From assembly GCF_963678635.1 (NCBI RefSeq), contig NC_087069.1, positions 28,498,776 to 28,562,775 of the forward strand: a stretch of DNA of 64,000 nt, given 5' to 3'. The stretch's first letter is position 1. Each line of letters begins with the position of its first letter. Source of the stretch: Symsagittifera roscoffensis. Taxonomy: Eukaryota > Xenacoelomorpha > Acoela > Convolutidae. Under the pieces are notes generated by a model. The model searched no databases, was not told the DNA's origin, and saw nothing but the letters and a program-made list of their open reading frames with translations. Positions 18,123 to 30,130 of the stretch are shown here, piece after piece. The position numbers and the translations under genes were made by a program.

Positions 18123-19248
18123 AAATAGTGATTTCTCCGAAATGTAGATGTATACCAAAACCCCCCTTTTAGTTTACCTGGTGAATATTTTGTAATTTTT
18201 TTTCGTATCAGTTAGCAAATATATTTCATCATTTTTAAATCCAGGTTTTTAGCTTCAAAGAGGAGAACTAAAGAACAAACACAACTAAAATGACCTTATT
18301 TTTTTGGTAATTTTTAATGCAATTTAAGTAGATATTGGGTACAAGAGGAAAACGAAGTTACCCTATGTTTGGAAAAAGAACTTGAAAATTTGTTTCTTTA
18401 GATTTATAGCTATTATTTCTTTTTAACTGCTGAAAAACTTTCAGATATTAGCCCAATAACCGATTTGAAAAATTATTACCCCGTCCTTTTCAAGTATACA
18501 TGATGCAATTTATGTTTTATATACCCACCCAGTTACAACTGGGGTTTCAACAAATGCAGGAAAATGCTCTGCTGCTACATACTGCAAATTGAGGTGGTTG
18601 AAGCATGCTTAAACTTTTGTCCTCGCTTGTTACCTGTCAGTTTCTATGAAACTATTGCTCATATTGTGTCTCAATTTCGCAAATATTGGAAAAATGATTG
18701 TTTGGAAATTGTGGTATTTTTGATGCGATTGATTTTGATTAAGTTTATTTTTCAATATATCGAAAAGTTCAAAAAAAAACAAGTTAAGAAGTTAAGGTTT
18801 AAATTCGAATGGCTAAATTTAACTCGTATTATGTGGCCAGAAAAACAGATTTGCACTGTTTGTCAAGAGCTAAAAATGACTTTTAAAAATGCCTCTTGCT
18901 TGTACTGCTTTTATATGAATACTGTATTTTTTGCCTGAAACTAGCGTTGGAAGCTTAAATGATAGTTTCCTCAAGTCCAATAGCAAGTATGGGGGGGTAT
19001 CTATGAGTTGCAGTTGCAAAGTTAACAAGTGGTTATGTTTGGGATGGCGGAGATTGTTAATGGTGAAATAAATAAAAAACTTATAAACAAACGCAAATTC
19101 TTAACTTTGTTTATGATTCAAATTTTTCAATTACTTTGAGTTTTTTTACTTTTAGTTTCTTCAGTTTTTCAGACAATATCCCATGGTAAGAGATTTTTTT
19201 TTAATGGATGTTTCTCATAAGTTTTCCTGCATGAAAAACTAGAGTTGC
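18123..19248. other. AT-rich DNA without a supported gene
   Basis: No splice-supported gene was recognised. A 124-codon frame at 18564-18938 (+) has two CxxC pairs near its C terminus (CTVC and CLYC), but no homology I know and no codon signal. I regard it as unproven. Confidence 0.5.
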
Positions 19249-20026
19249 GAAGGTTGTCCTTGAATAAATTTTGTCAGACACTGGGATTTTTTCGTTAGTC
19301 CTGTAGATTTTATTTAAAATTTATTACGGCCTTTTGCCTTTCAAAAATCAGCCAATATGGTCGAATACAACGAAACAAGATGTTCAAAAAGCATAGAATT
19401 TATGGAATATGCACAATGTTTAGCAATTGAGTGTGAAATGGCAATCTAGGACTTTTTTGAAAATGTACTAAGAAATGGAACGAAAATGAAAATCGAAATT
19501 AAATATATACAATTGAGAGATCATTTGTTTGTTTTTGAACACAAAAAAAAAAACGTTTCTGTGCTGATGAAAAGATGAGGACAAAATAACAATGTATTTC
19601 CGAACAACTATCACATCTACAACAGATAGTTTCCAGAATTCCGGCCTTTAAACGGCTGGAAAGGGAATAAATTTACATTCGGACAAAGTTTTTACTAACT
19701 CCTTCACAGCACCGATTCGAGCGTGAGACTGCGTTCACTTTTTGGCAAAACACAGTTTTTTTGACGGACGAAAACCTGTCAATCAAGATCGGTCAAGGTC
19801 GTTTCCTGAACTAGTTTGAATAGCTAAACAAAATAAAAAGGTTTTTTGGAGGGTTCGAACCCGGTTACTGAGCGTAAATTTCTGTCTTGTCAAGTTCGGC
19901 GCAGATTTGAAATTTAAAAAGGAAATAAATAGGCAGGATTCGAACCCGCGCCGAACCAGCCGAGACGCACTGTGTATACGCTCGGCTACTGCCCTTCTAT
20001 GCAATGTAGAAGACAAGCCACCTACT
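19249..20026. repeat. 778-bp tandem repeat, copy 1
   Basis: It starts GAAGGTTGTCCTTGAA and ends in GCCACCTACT. It is followed directly by copy 2 with period 778 and only scattered differences. It contains a tRNA-like core near its right end and a GGTTCGAACC (B-box-like) palindrome about 90 bp before that core. It may be a SINE-like or other non-autonomous element. Confidence 0.88.
19932..19993 (-). pseudogene. tRNA-like sequence in repeat copy 1
   Basis: Read on the minus strand it begins GGCAGTAGCCGAGC (A-box-like) and ends GGGTTCGAATCCTGCC, with a perfect T-arm/B-box and complementary ends (GGCAG with CTGCC). At 62 nt it is shorter than a tRNA. It is probably a tRNA-derived promoter of a SINE-like repeat, not a working tRNA. 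Confidence 0.55.
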
Positions 20027-20804
20027 GAAGGTTGTCCTTGAAAAAAAATTTGTCAGACACTGGGATTTTTTCATTAGTCCTGTAGATTTTAATTAAAAAT
20101 TTATTACGGCCTTTTGCCTTTCAAAAATCAGCCAATATGGTCGAATACAACAAACAAGATGTTCAAAAAGCGTATAATTTATGGAATATGCACAATAATT
20201 AGCAATTGAGTGTGAAATGGCAATCTAGGACTTTTTTGAAAATGTACTAAGAAATGGAACAAAAATGAAAATCGAAAATATATATGTACAATTGAGAGAT
20301 CATTTGTTTGTTTTTGAACACAAAAAAAAAACGTTTCTGTGCTGATGAAAAGATAAGGACAAAATAACAATGTATTTCCGAATAACTATCACATCTACAA
20401 CAGATAGTTTCCAGAATTCCGGCCTTTAAACGGCTGGAAAGGTAATAAATTTACATTCGGACAAAGTTTTTACTAACTCCTTCACAGCACCGATTCGAGC
20501 GTGAGACTGCGTTCACTTTTAGGCAAAACACAGTTTTTTTGACAGACGAAAACCTGTCAATCAAGATCGGTCAAGGTCGTTTTGTGAACTAGTTTGAATA
20601 GCTAAACAAAATAAAAAGGTTTTTTGGAGGGTTCGAACCCGGTTACTGAGCGTAAATTTCTGTCTTGTCAAGTTCGGCGCAGATTTGAAATTTAAAAAGG
20701 AAATGAATAGGCAGGATTCGAACGCGCGCCGAACCAGCCGGGACGCACTGTGTATACGCTCGGCAACTACCCTTCTATGCAACGTAGAAGACAAGCCACC
20801 TACT
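20027..20804. repeat. 778-bp tandem repeat, copy 2
   Basis: This is the direct tandem copy of 19249-20026. It ends where the BEL/Pao gag remnant begins, so the repeat abuts or interrupts that older element. Confidence 0.88.
20710..20771 (-). pseudogene. tRNA-like sequence in repeat copy 2
   Basis: This is the counterpart of the copy-1 tRNA-like core, with changes in the T-arm (CGCGTTCGAATCC) and the A-box-like part (GTTGCCGAGC). The changes make a functional tRNA still less likely. Confidence 0.5.
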
Positions 20805-21420
20805 TCGGCTTTACACACAAGAATGACATCCACCGGAACGTTATATTGAACAGTATTCAATCCAGAAACGTATGCGGTCAGTTCGGTTTCGTTCATTACT
20901 GGATTCAAATTAGGCACATTATAAACTCAACTTTCTGCGCGTTTATCTGCTGTTTCACTAAGAAAGCTTACCGAGCTGGCAGACAAGTCAACATAGTCGG
21001 AGTCTTCCTCCAATTAAGCTTCAGCTATTTCGGCTTCAACATCCCTTTTTCTTTTCTCCTCGCCGCTTTGTACTTCTTGCAACCTTTGCTTGATTTCTAG
21101 TGATTGTTTTGATGCTTCATTTTGTCTCTCAATCTTTTTTGTTCTTAATTTAGCCAACAACGACTCTTTTTTTCCGTTGAACGGAAGTCATTGAAACTGT
21201 TTTATTCTGACCTGAGACCCTATACCCATATAAATTTCGAGGTTTTTTGGATCTTTTCGAGGAAGCCACATCCTCCGAACACGATAAGACCGACCTTACT
21301 TGTTCTTCAGATCCTACATAGTTCCTAGCTTTCTGAAATACCTCTTCGTGTCTTTTTGTCACCAGGTCAAGCCACTGTACCATTTGCTCGCCAATTTTAT
21401 ATCTAATTAATAGTAGACTT
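20805..21420 (-). pseudogene. Degenerate BEL/Pao-type gag N-terminal remnant
   Basis: Minus-strand frames can be followed through at least one frameshift and two stops. They show EQMVQWLDLVTKRHEEV near 21380, a Ser/Lys-rich linker, a charged coiled-coil stretch (LRTKKIERQNEASKQSL, then QEVQSGEEKRKRDVEAE) near 21060-21150, a Ser-rich acidic part, and NPVMNETELTAYVSGL near 20870. A WLD-type helix followed by Lys/Glu coiled coil is typical of the N-terminal Gag of nematode BEL/Pao elements (family knowledge). The remnant stops at the 778-bp repeat. Assignment is by pattern, not by a search. Confidence 0.5.
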
Positions 21421-21635
21421 TACCACCATTTGACTTATCTCATTATTTTTGACACCCTCAATATCACCCTTCATTTTTTGTTCTCTATGGCTTTTTGGTT
21501 GTTTTTATGAACATTGAGAAGCTCAATTTCTAAATTACGCCGAAACTCAAGAAGAAGCTATTGAATTTTCCGTCCTAATAACTGATTCATCGTGACAAAC
21601 TGTTACGATGTGCTTTTTCAATTAAAAGAGGGACG

Positions 21636-21737
21636 TATCAAACTTTAATTCAATACAAAAACAAACGAAACCAAATTAAAGCACTAACATAAGTGCAACA
21701 ATTTTTACAAGTATTACAGGCCAAGCTTCTGAGCTAT
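21636..21737. repeat. About 100-bp direct repeat, left copy
   Basis: It starts TTTAATTCAATACAAAAACA and is repeated at about 22119-22219 with some changes. The roughly 380 bp between the copies includes a Lys/Arg-rich minus-strand frame. It may be a remnant of a terminal repeat. Confidence 0.6.
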
Positions 21738-22118
21738 AGTCTTATATAAATCGGCTAGGTGCCCCTGTAATGTGACTAAGATTAGAGTGCGCTGCAAAAA
21801 AGAGGCCGTTGCTTCCTGTTCAATCTATTTTTCCTCTTAGTCTTAGCGACAAATGTTTTGAGGTTTTTTCCGTATCTGCGAATGATCCGAAAAATTTTGA
21901 TTTCCGATTTATTGGTTTGTTGTAATGCCAAATACTGCCTGCGCAAATGCTTTTCCTTAGCTTTACGTATCGATATCAAATGATCGACTGTACTGATGGT
22001 TAGAATACCTGAAATTTTAGATTTCTCAAATGTTTCCTCAGTTCCGCTGTGATGACAATTTACAATGGCACTAAATTTTGCACGATAGCGTTTTAGGATG
22101 GCTACAAGCCTATCTTCG

Positions 22119-22219
22119 GCTTTAATTCAATACAAAAACAAACGAAACGACAATAAAACACTAACATAAGTGCAGCTAATTTTACAAGTTTTCCAGCCCA
22201 AGTTTTTGAGCTAAAGACT
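22119..22219. repeat. About 100-bp direct repeat, right copy
   Basis: This is the counterpart of 21636-21737, about 482 bp away in the same orientation. Confidence 0.6.
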
Positions 22220-22221
22220 TG

Positions 22222-22330
22222 ATGGTATAAAAATGACGGTATAAAATGACGGTATAAAATGACCGCATAAATGCCCGTATAAAATGATGGTATAAAAATG
22301 ACGGTTCAATTGGTATAAAAATGACTCAAA
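22222..22330. repeat. Short tandem repeat, GGTATAAAATGAC units
   Basis: About seven imperfect 14-17-bp units (GGTATAAAAATGAC and variants). They contain TATAAA, but only as a result of the repeat. Confidence 0.75.
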
Positions 22331-23124
22331 GTAGTGTTGTACAGTTTTACGGAGGCTTACGGCGTTAGGGTTGAAACTTAGACTGAGTATGGCTAAATAA
22401 GTACCAAAAAGTTGATTATGGAGTGACGCGGCTAGCTTTTCTAGAGCGTGATGCAACGAGCTTGCACCGACAACAAAACCCATTAATGGTTTTATACGGC
22501 AAAAAAAAACGGACGCGGCGGAATTATTTACTTAACAAAAATTTTCGGGTAGATTTAGGGGGCGTCGAAAAAATAAGTCACAGTCCTTTTAACCACTCGG
22601 AGTAAACTTGGGGTCGCCGGAACTCAAACTACTTTATACCAATGGGTTTTTCTTTTTGATATAGATTAGACTGAAATTTTCAAGCGCTCCGTTCGAGGGC
22701 GTTACGTTTTGTTAGAAAATTTATTTTTTTTACTTTACTTCACTTTAATTTTTTGGAGTTTTTTGATAACGGGAAGTTTACCAGGTCCGAACAAACATGG
22801 GTCCAAACTCTCGATTTATAACACCTGCTTCTGTATTAGGTTCCAATCTTTTGGCCCAAAATTTTCAGAAAAAAATATTATAGTATCTGACCGAATTATG
22901 CCATGTCAGCATCATTATCATTTACCGAACATTTGTTTAAAGCATGGATTCAAAAATTTATCACACAAATAAAAAAAGTTTAGCCCATTGGTTGAAATGG
23001 AGAAAAAAATCTTTGAAAGTTTCTGAAAGTTTCTCGATTAGAACGCAAAAAACTGGGTTTGGGTGTTTTTTACATTTTTCTGTGATTTTTCTCAGCAAGG
23101 GCAACTGCTCTCTGACTCGCTACC

Positions 23125-23335
23125 ACACACAGGGTAGTAGCCCCAACACACATGTTACCGCAACACACAGGGTAGTAGCCCCAACACACAGGGTAGTAGC
23201 CCCAACACACATGTTACCGCAACACACAGGGTAGTAGCCCCAACACACATGTTACCGCAACACACAGGGTAGTAGCCCCAACACACATGTTACCGCAACA
23301 CACAGGGTAGTAGCCCCAACGCACGCAGGGTATCA
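23125..23335. repeat. Minisatellite with alternating 21- and 17-bp modules
   Basis: Two modules alternate: ACACAGGGTAGTAGCCCCAAC and ACACATGTTACCGCAAC. One tract has the first module twice in a row. The array is about 210 bp long. Confidence 0.85.
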
Positions 23336-23477
23336 CACAAATTCAATTTTCCAGTGTCAGTCTCATAAAATTAGTGTTGGTTTGGTCCACAACACTCGGG
23401 AATCCCTCTGGGGTCGACCTTCTGAGATCAGATCCCTCTGATTGCTAAAAACGAAAGGAACGAATGAACGTTTTTTT

Positions 23478-23795
<318 letters not shown>

Positions 23796-23810
<15 letters not shown>

Positions 23811-24245
23811 ATATGAACAAAAAAGTAACCATGTATTTCCGATTAACTATCACATCTAAATCGGGGTATTTCCAAAAATCCAGCCTTTAAATGGCTCGAA
23901 AGGCAAAAAATTTACTATCGGAGATTGTTTTTACTAACTGTTTCAGAGCACCGAATTAAGCGTGAGAGTGCGTTCACGCATTGGCAAAACACGACTTTAT
24001 TTACAGACGAAAACCGGTCAATCAAGGTCGGCCAAGGCCGTTTTATGACCTAGTTTAAATAGCTAAACAAAACAGAAGATGTTTTTCGTGGTCTTCGAAC
24101 CCGGTTACTGAGCGTAAGTTTAGGTCCCGCTAAGTTCCGCGCATGTTTGAGTTTTAGAAAGGAAATGACCTAGGCGGGATTCGAACCTGTGCCGAACCAT
24201 CCGGGAGCACTGTGTATACGCTCGGCTACTGTCCTTGTATGCAAC
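23796..24245. repeat. Third, diverged partial copy of the 778-bp repeat
   Basis: It matches the right half of 19249-20026 from CTGTGCTGATGAAAA onward, with many substitutions. It includes the TTCGAACCCGG palindrome and a tRNA-like core at about 24173-24234. It is older than the tandem pair. Confidence 0.8.
24173..24234 (-). pseudogene. tRNA-like sequence in repeat copy 3
   Basis: The minus strand keeps the AGTAGCCGAGC A-box-like part and GGTTCGAATCCCGCC T-arm. The acceptor ends no longer pair well. Confidence 0.45.
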
Positions 24246-27200
24246 AATAGTTCAAACATGTTTAATATGAAACTGTACTTCTTAATTTACTATTTGCTCA
24301 GCAACCGTTTCATTAAAAAAAAACAATGAATGATTTACAAAAATAAACAAGTTAGATAGTATTTGAGAGTATATCGACTGGATGAGATATTTCTAAAAAC
24401 CACATTTGTCTAGTGTGAGCAGTACATAACTGAATGTTAAGAATGCTTTGACGAGCTCCAATCGTTTTTGACTGAAAAATTTTTGGTATACTACTTTTCT
24501 GTTTTTTTTACCGTCCCTCAACAAACTCTAACGACAAAAGTAGCTACAATTTTTTTCACTATTGGGAAAAATAGATACAATCATAGATGAAATCTTTAAC
24601 GCTCAGTTTGGCCTCGTAATGTTCCGCTTCAAGATTTAATTTATTTGATTGTGCTTTTTGTGACATTTAAGCGCGATATTCCTCAACAAGGACGATCTCT
24701 TTGTTCTTCTTTTGTTCTCTCGTTTGCTTTGAAAGTTCCGACAAAAATTTAACATGTTTTAAGACTTGTCTCTGGAATCCAGGAACATGCAGACACAAAA
24801 TTGTGCGCCTATCCAGTTCACAGTTTCGCCTCGTAATGAAAAAGTGCCGAGCATAAACAAGCCAAAGTCAAAACAACAAGACGCATCGGATCGTATCAGA
24901 GCAAACTTCACAATTTTCTTTTTGCCTTTTGAAGAATCTGCAATGGTTCAAGAAACATACTCAACTTGTTCAACAATTAGGGCAGTTTTTTTTGCTTGAT
25001 TTTATGAAACTACCCAACCCCAATATCAAGCACAAAATAATAAGTTCATCATCTAGTGACAATACTTTTGGAGAAAAAACTCCTTTTGATCATGGAGTGA
25101 TTTCGTTGAACACTCATCAAGTAAACATGAAGGGTTTGTCAGCAGTTGTAAATTAAGAGTGATTTTCAACAGATTGGTTCTCATGCCGTCGGTTGGTACC
25201 AAACTGAAATTTGTGCTCAATTTTCAGGCAAATGTTCAAACTGAGTATTTTCGGTACCCATAACATGACAAACAATGATTGTGAGCTACGATTAGATTTG
25301 AAACTGAGTACAATGCATTGACAACTTTAGTTGAAAAAAAGTGCCAACGTGTTTTTTAATCAGAACAAGTCAAAATGAAATTTTCTAAAGATTACTTATG
25401 TAATGCAGCCTTTTTTCAACATTTAGAACAGCAGTATAAGCAACCTGTTAAAGCTAAGTCGGCTCAAGCAGTGCAACTCAAATGTTTACAGCAAGAAACT
25501 AAGTGATCGTTATTTGATAGTTTTCGTTTGTTCCTTATACTGATTGACACTAGAAAGAACAACATGAGCAGCTACAAATCAGTCGAACCCTTTTTCAACG
25601 TATTCTTTCAAAATTGAACAAAAATTTCTCAAAAAAGAAAAGTTCGGATTTGAAATTTATTCTTCTAAATGATAAAAAGCACTTGATTTAGTAATTATAA
25701 GCACTGCGAATTACATTTGCTTCATACACTATGGAGATTCAGCAGCAGAGTAAAGTATTGGACCAGGGAGACCTTATCAGTAAGTTACTTTTAAAAATAG
25801 ATGCTTCGGAGAAGCGAATGGACAAAAAAGATGTAGAAAAATTGGGAATTAGAGAAATGTGTGGATCAGATTTCAAGAAACATGAGAGCCCTCTAGAAAG
25901 AAGGGTGGCTCAACAGGAACGCTAAACCCGCAAAGATTGCTTGGTATTTCACAAATTTCTGCTCAACCCCTGCTCATCGTAACTGGCAATTGACCTATGT
26001 AAGCTGATTTTTCAGTTTTTTATTAAAAAATTGTACCAGCTGACATCAAAGCGTGTCAATCACTACCATCTACCGGAATCGCATTCCCATCATTGTGAAT
26101 TTTGTGTACTTTTGCCAAAAAGATGATTTATATTATCGCAGAAATCAATTAAGGGGGGGGGGCAGAAATTTAATCAAAAAAATGTTTTCATTCATGAGCG
26201 ACTAACATCATGAAACAATGATATTCAAAAACATGCAACGAGTTTGATCTGATCATTACTAGAAGGAACCATCATATCAAAGTGATTAAAATGAAGAAGT
26301 CTTCAATGAAGGGTTTTCAATTCGTTTAATATGCATTCCGTAATGGATGTTATTAATATTAACGATGATGCTGCAAAGAAAGTAAATGAACCTAGCTAAA
26401 CTCTTGATCTGAGCAGGCAGTAAAACAATGCAAACAAACGAAACTCACTTTCTCAAACAGGTTGCGAAACTTTAGTAAAAGTGTTCAAAGCGGAAATGAT
26501 GGCAACATGATTGATAATGAAATCAATCAAAGAGGATTGGGTCAAAACAAAACAAAACATGTGCTATCCTATTCTCCAGATAACAATTGTTGATCGGAAA
26601 AGTATGGTACTAAACAACTTGATACACTGCAAACTCACCAGTTTGGAGATTAAAAGCAGCAATTGTTTTGATTTTAAATTAATCACAAAAAACATTTTTG
26701 CGATCTCGTGTCTGAATGAGCAATTCATAAGAGCCCATCACGACCAACTGGCAATTTTAATTAGTAACCTCAATAGCAAATCAGGACTTTGTGAAACATG
26801 GTTAAGCTCCTAAACTTGAACACTTTTATTACCAGTCTTACTGTAAATTTGCTGAAACAATTTGATTTATTTTTGTCCTAAAAGCTTCTGAAAAGCAACT
26901 TGAGGAAAAAATCTTGAATAACCATAAAAATCAGAAACTTAACGAATAAGCAAGACAGAATGTATAAGAGTTGGGTAGAGCATCCGAAAAAATGTGTTTT
27001 TGAAGTCATACCTAATCAAATTTGACAACTTATATGCTAAACCATTGTTTTCATACAAACTTATAACCTATGCTTCAACATGCAAAAATTTATCTAAATT
27101 GATTTCACTTAATGCAGAAACGAATTATTAAAACAATTTTATTAAAGCAAAAATTTGATCAAGTATCGACAATTAATGAGAAATTTGAAATTGACACAGT

Positions 27201-30130
27201 TCAATTTGTATTTTAGACAACTTTTTTGTGATAATTTTTTTACAAGTTATTAGGAAGAGCTCAATTGGCACCTTCAAGATTGAATCTTTTGAGGCACAGA
27301 GGGTCACCCGCGCCAATTTTCTAAGAAGCCTGCCTTCAATACCTTCTTGTACTTTTACTATGCAGTGACCATGGCGGAATATTTCATACAATGTTTTAAT
27401 TTTCTCAGTTCGAATCAACTTATTCCAGATAATTTACAACAATTTTCAGAACATCAACTAGAACGGTTCTACAAAAAATTTTACTGTAGTTTCATCAAAG
27501 GCAACAGTTTGCTCTGGAGAATTTTTTTCTGATTGCACAACTAATTGATATAATTTCGCAACTTTTGTAAAGGTTTTTCAGGACTTGCCCCGATAAACTG
27601 AGTAGCTTTTTGTATGTCCTTGGTGTTATTGAGAAGTTAAGGAAAATAAATATCTTTTAACAAAACTTTTATCACTTAAAGGGACTCAAGTTCAAATCAA
27701 GCTCACGATGTAAAACAACGTAATAATTGACGCATTTTCCCACGTTTTAAAATTGCAATGACTTGTTTTTTGACACATCCATTATACTGTAGACAATCAT
27801 AGCTATCCGAACAAAACATTAAAAAGACTTAAAGTCTTTATCGGTTTTGACGCTGTTCGTTTTTCTCGGGAATGGGGCATAAATACATTTTCCAAAGTTT
27901 CGACGGCTAATTGATTTTCACCAGAGACGCGTTGGAACAGAACTAAAATTTGCGCTCATATTTCAATGAAACATTTAAACGGAGCAATTTCAAAAAACCT
28001 TAAATGTGCGTGCATTGATAGCAGGCTAAGATGAATTTTCACAAATGAACTCAATGCACTGACAAAATTTAGATAAAACAAAGTTTACCAATACGTTTTT
28101 AAACACTCGAAACTAGTCTGGAGCAAAAACTCACAGAACACCAAAGTACCTACCATTTAAAGACTTTTTTCGAGTTTAGGAGCAGCAATATGAGCAACCG
28201 GCAGTAGCAAAACTGGCCTACACCGGCTAAAGCTAAATTGGCTCACGGTTGTGCGACTCGTAACAAATGTTAAAGGCAAGGGGTTCTGTGATCGCTTTTT
28301 GATAATTTTGTTTCCTCCCTTACGTTGATTATTTTATAACAATTGCCGCATATTCCCATATAAAAAAAATCAATTTTTGCTTACGTTTTTCTGATTGTAA
28401 ATAATTCCAAAAAATTCAACTTGATGAGACTTAATGTGCCATTAGATCTAGATGCTGTTTGTTTTTCTCGGGAACAAAGCAAAATTACATTTTTTTTAAG
28501 TTATATTTTTGAATTGTGAATTTTTTGTGAATAAACACTCCTCCAAAAAACAAAGATAGGCTATGAATCTAGCTGTAAACTTGAAACTTGGCTAGTTTTT
28601 TTTTGCGGCAACGCTAACTTTCTTGGATTCTAAAATAAATCAAATGAGCGTCTCGAGACGTGTAATGCCTAGCCAATATGAAAAGAAAAACCTCTCTTGG
28701 AGCTTATTTATTTATTTCTAAATTGATATTCGGTCAAACACGTTAATGGTTTTTAGCTTTATCTTAATTCAGAATTTTCACTATTCTCGTTTTTCCTTAG
28801 TAATACTTCATTTGCTGTTTATGACCATAACGTTGTTAACACTCGATTTTTGATCGATTAAAAAAGCCACATTAACAACAATCTTGTCATGAACAGCAGT
28901 TTATCATATTTCTTATTTTTAATTCAACAATGCTTTTGTTAAAATGATTGCTGTTTGACTACTTAAAACCATCCACTCCAAGTTAGCAGGCTGCTTTACA
29001 AGTGGCCGATGATGTTCCAAGTACATTATTTAAACGAAAAAAGAAAACTGTGTCGAAAATACTGAAAATGAATGAACCTTTTTGTCCTGCTTTTTAGTTC
29101 GCAAAGATCTTTAAACGTTTTTCCGGCAAAGAAGCAGCTCAATTAGGGAATAGGTTGTCAGAAAGAAAAGTTATAATATCTACACTAACCTCCAAACTGC
29201 AATAGATTTATAAAGAAGATTGTGACAGAAACTATGAAAATCCTGTTGAGTTAGTCTGAAACGGAGTAGTTTGATGCTGAATAAAGTTTCTGATTTTTAT
29301 TTTCGAATTCAAATCTCAACTCAAAGTTGCTTCACCATAATTTCTTCCCATGCGCATCTAGGGGATGTTTTTGAATAAAGTTTGCTTTTATTCGGCAATT
29401 TGGTGTTTTTCATGTTCTCGGCCAAAAAAACTGATAGTCCATACACATGATCAACTGAGATTTTTTATCGAACTCGACTAATATTGGATATGTCTCGACT
29501 ACTTTGATTTTCTCGAACGAAAATAAATTAGTGCACTCTAACTCGATCTAGCTAAAATATGTATTTATGGACTCAAACAAAAGTTAGTATTTTTGAAATG
29601 TTTTGATTTTTCGACCGAAAAAATTGGACTCATTTGGGACTAGTCAGTTAAAAAAACTCTCTTCAGTTCTGCTAATATGATGGAAATTTCGAGTTTCAAG
29701 TTGATTTTGTTGTATCGTCCATTGAAAATTTTGTATCCGTGAATATTTTTTTCCACGCAAAATCAAGTATCACAAATAATTTTCCGGGTGGGTCGAGTGA
29801 TACACCATTTTACTTGCGACTAGCGAGCAGGCTTTTATTACGGAAAAAAGCGTAAAAACATAGTGTTTATACATAAATTTTGGCCAAAACTTGTTGTCAA
29901 ATATGCGTAATAAAAGTTCAGCATCTATTGATTTTTTCTGAGCTTTTGTTCAAATAAATTCTTAGCCAGAAAAATAAAAAATACGGCACATTTTTCTTGT
30001 TCACGTTATTTTTGCAATCAGCTAGGATACAGGGTTGAAACACTGACAAATTTTAGATGAAATTATTCGAAGGATGCATGCCAGCAGCATCAAGGCTTGC
30101 GAAACCGTGTAAAATAGATAGTATATTATA
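24246..30130. other. AT-rich intergenic DNA
   Basis: No gene with convincing domains or splice structure was found in nearly 6 kb. A minus-strand stretch near 24600-24740 reads like charged coiled coil broken by a stop (LSELSKQTREQKKNKEIV, then NLEAEHYEAKLSVKD) and may be another gag-type remnant. A minus-strand frame near 27173-27418 has somewhat higher GC in the middle. Frames at 25731-25925 and 26511-26813 are not supported. Confidence 0.5.

Noticed and set aside
17347..18172. Long frames on both strands through the 8-bp satellite and the N run
   Set aside because: An 8-bp repeat without stops is open in several frames, and the X residues are gap bases. There is no coding evidence.
18564..18938. 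124-codon zinc-finger-like gene
   Set aside because: Two CxxC pairs at loose spacing in AT-rich DNA, with no splice or homology support.
19932..19993. Functional tRNA gene
   Set aside because: Too short, no convincing anticodon arm, and present only within a dispersed repeat.
19783..20016. Minus-strand frame encoding a 77-residue protein (also at 20561-20917)
   Set aside because: The frame runs through the tRNA-like core of the repeat and reflects that repeat. Only its upstream part in the second copy belongs to the gag remnant.
22222..22330. TATA-box promoter cluster
   Set aside because: The TATAAA motifs come from a short tandem repeat with no gene downstream.
23125..23335. CRISPR-like alternation of repeats and spacers
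   Set aside because: Both modules are themselves repeated, so there are no unique spacers. This is a eukaryotic minisatellite.
26511..26813. LINE endonuclease fragment suggested by a terminal ETWLSS
   Set aside because: Only six residues match the known motif and no neighbouring frame supports a LINE.
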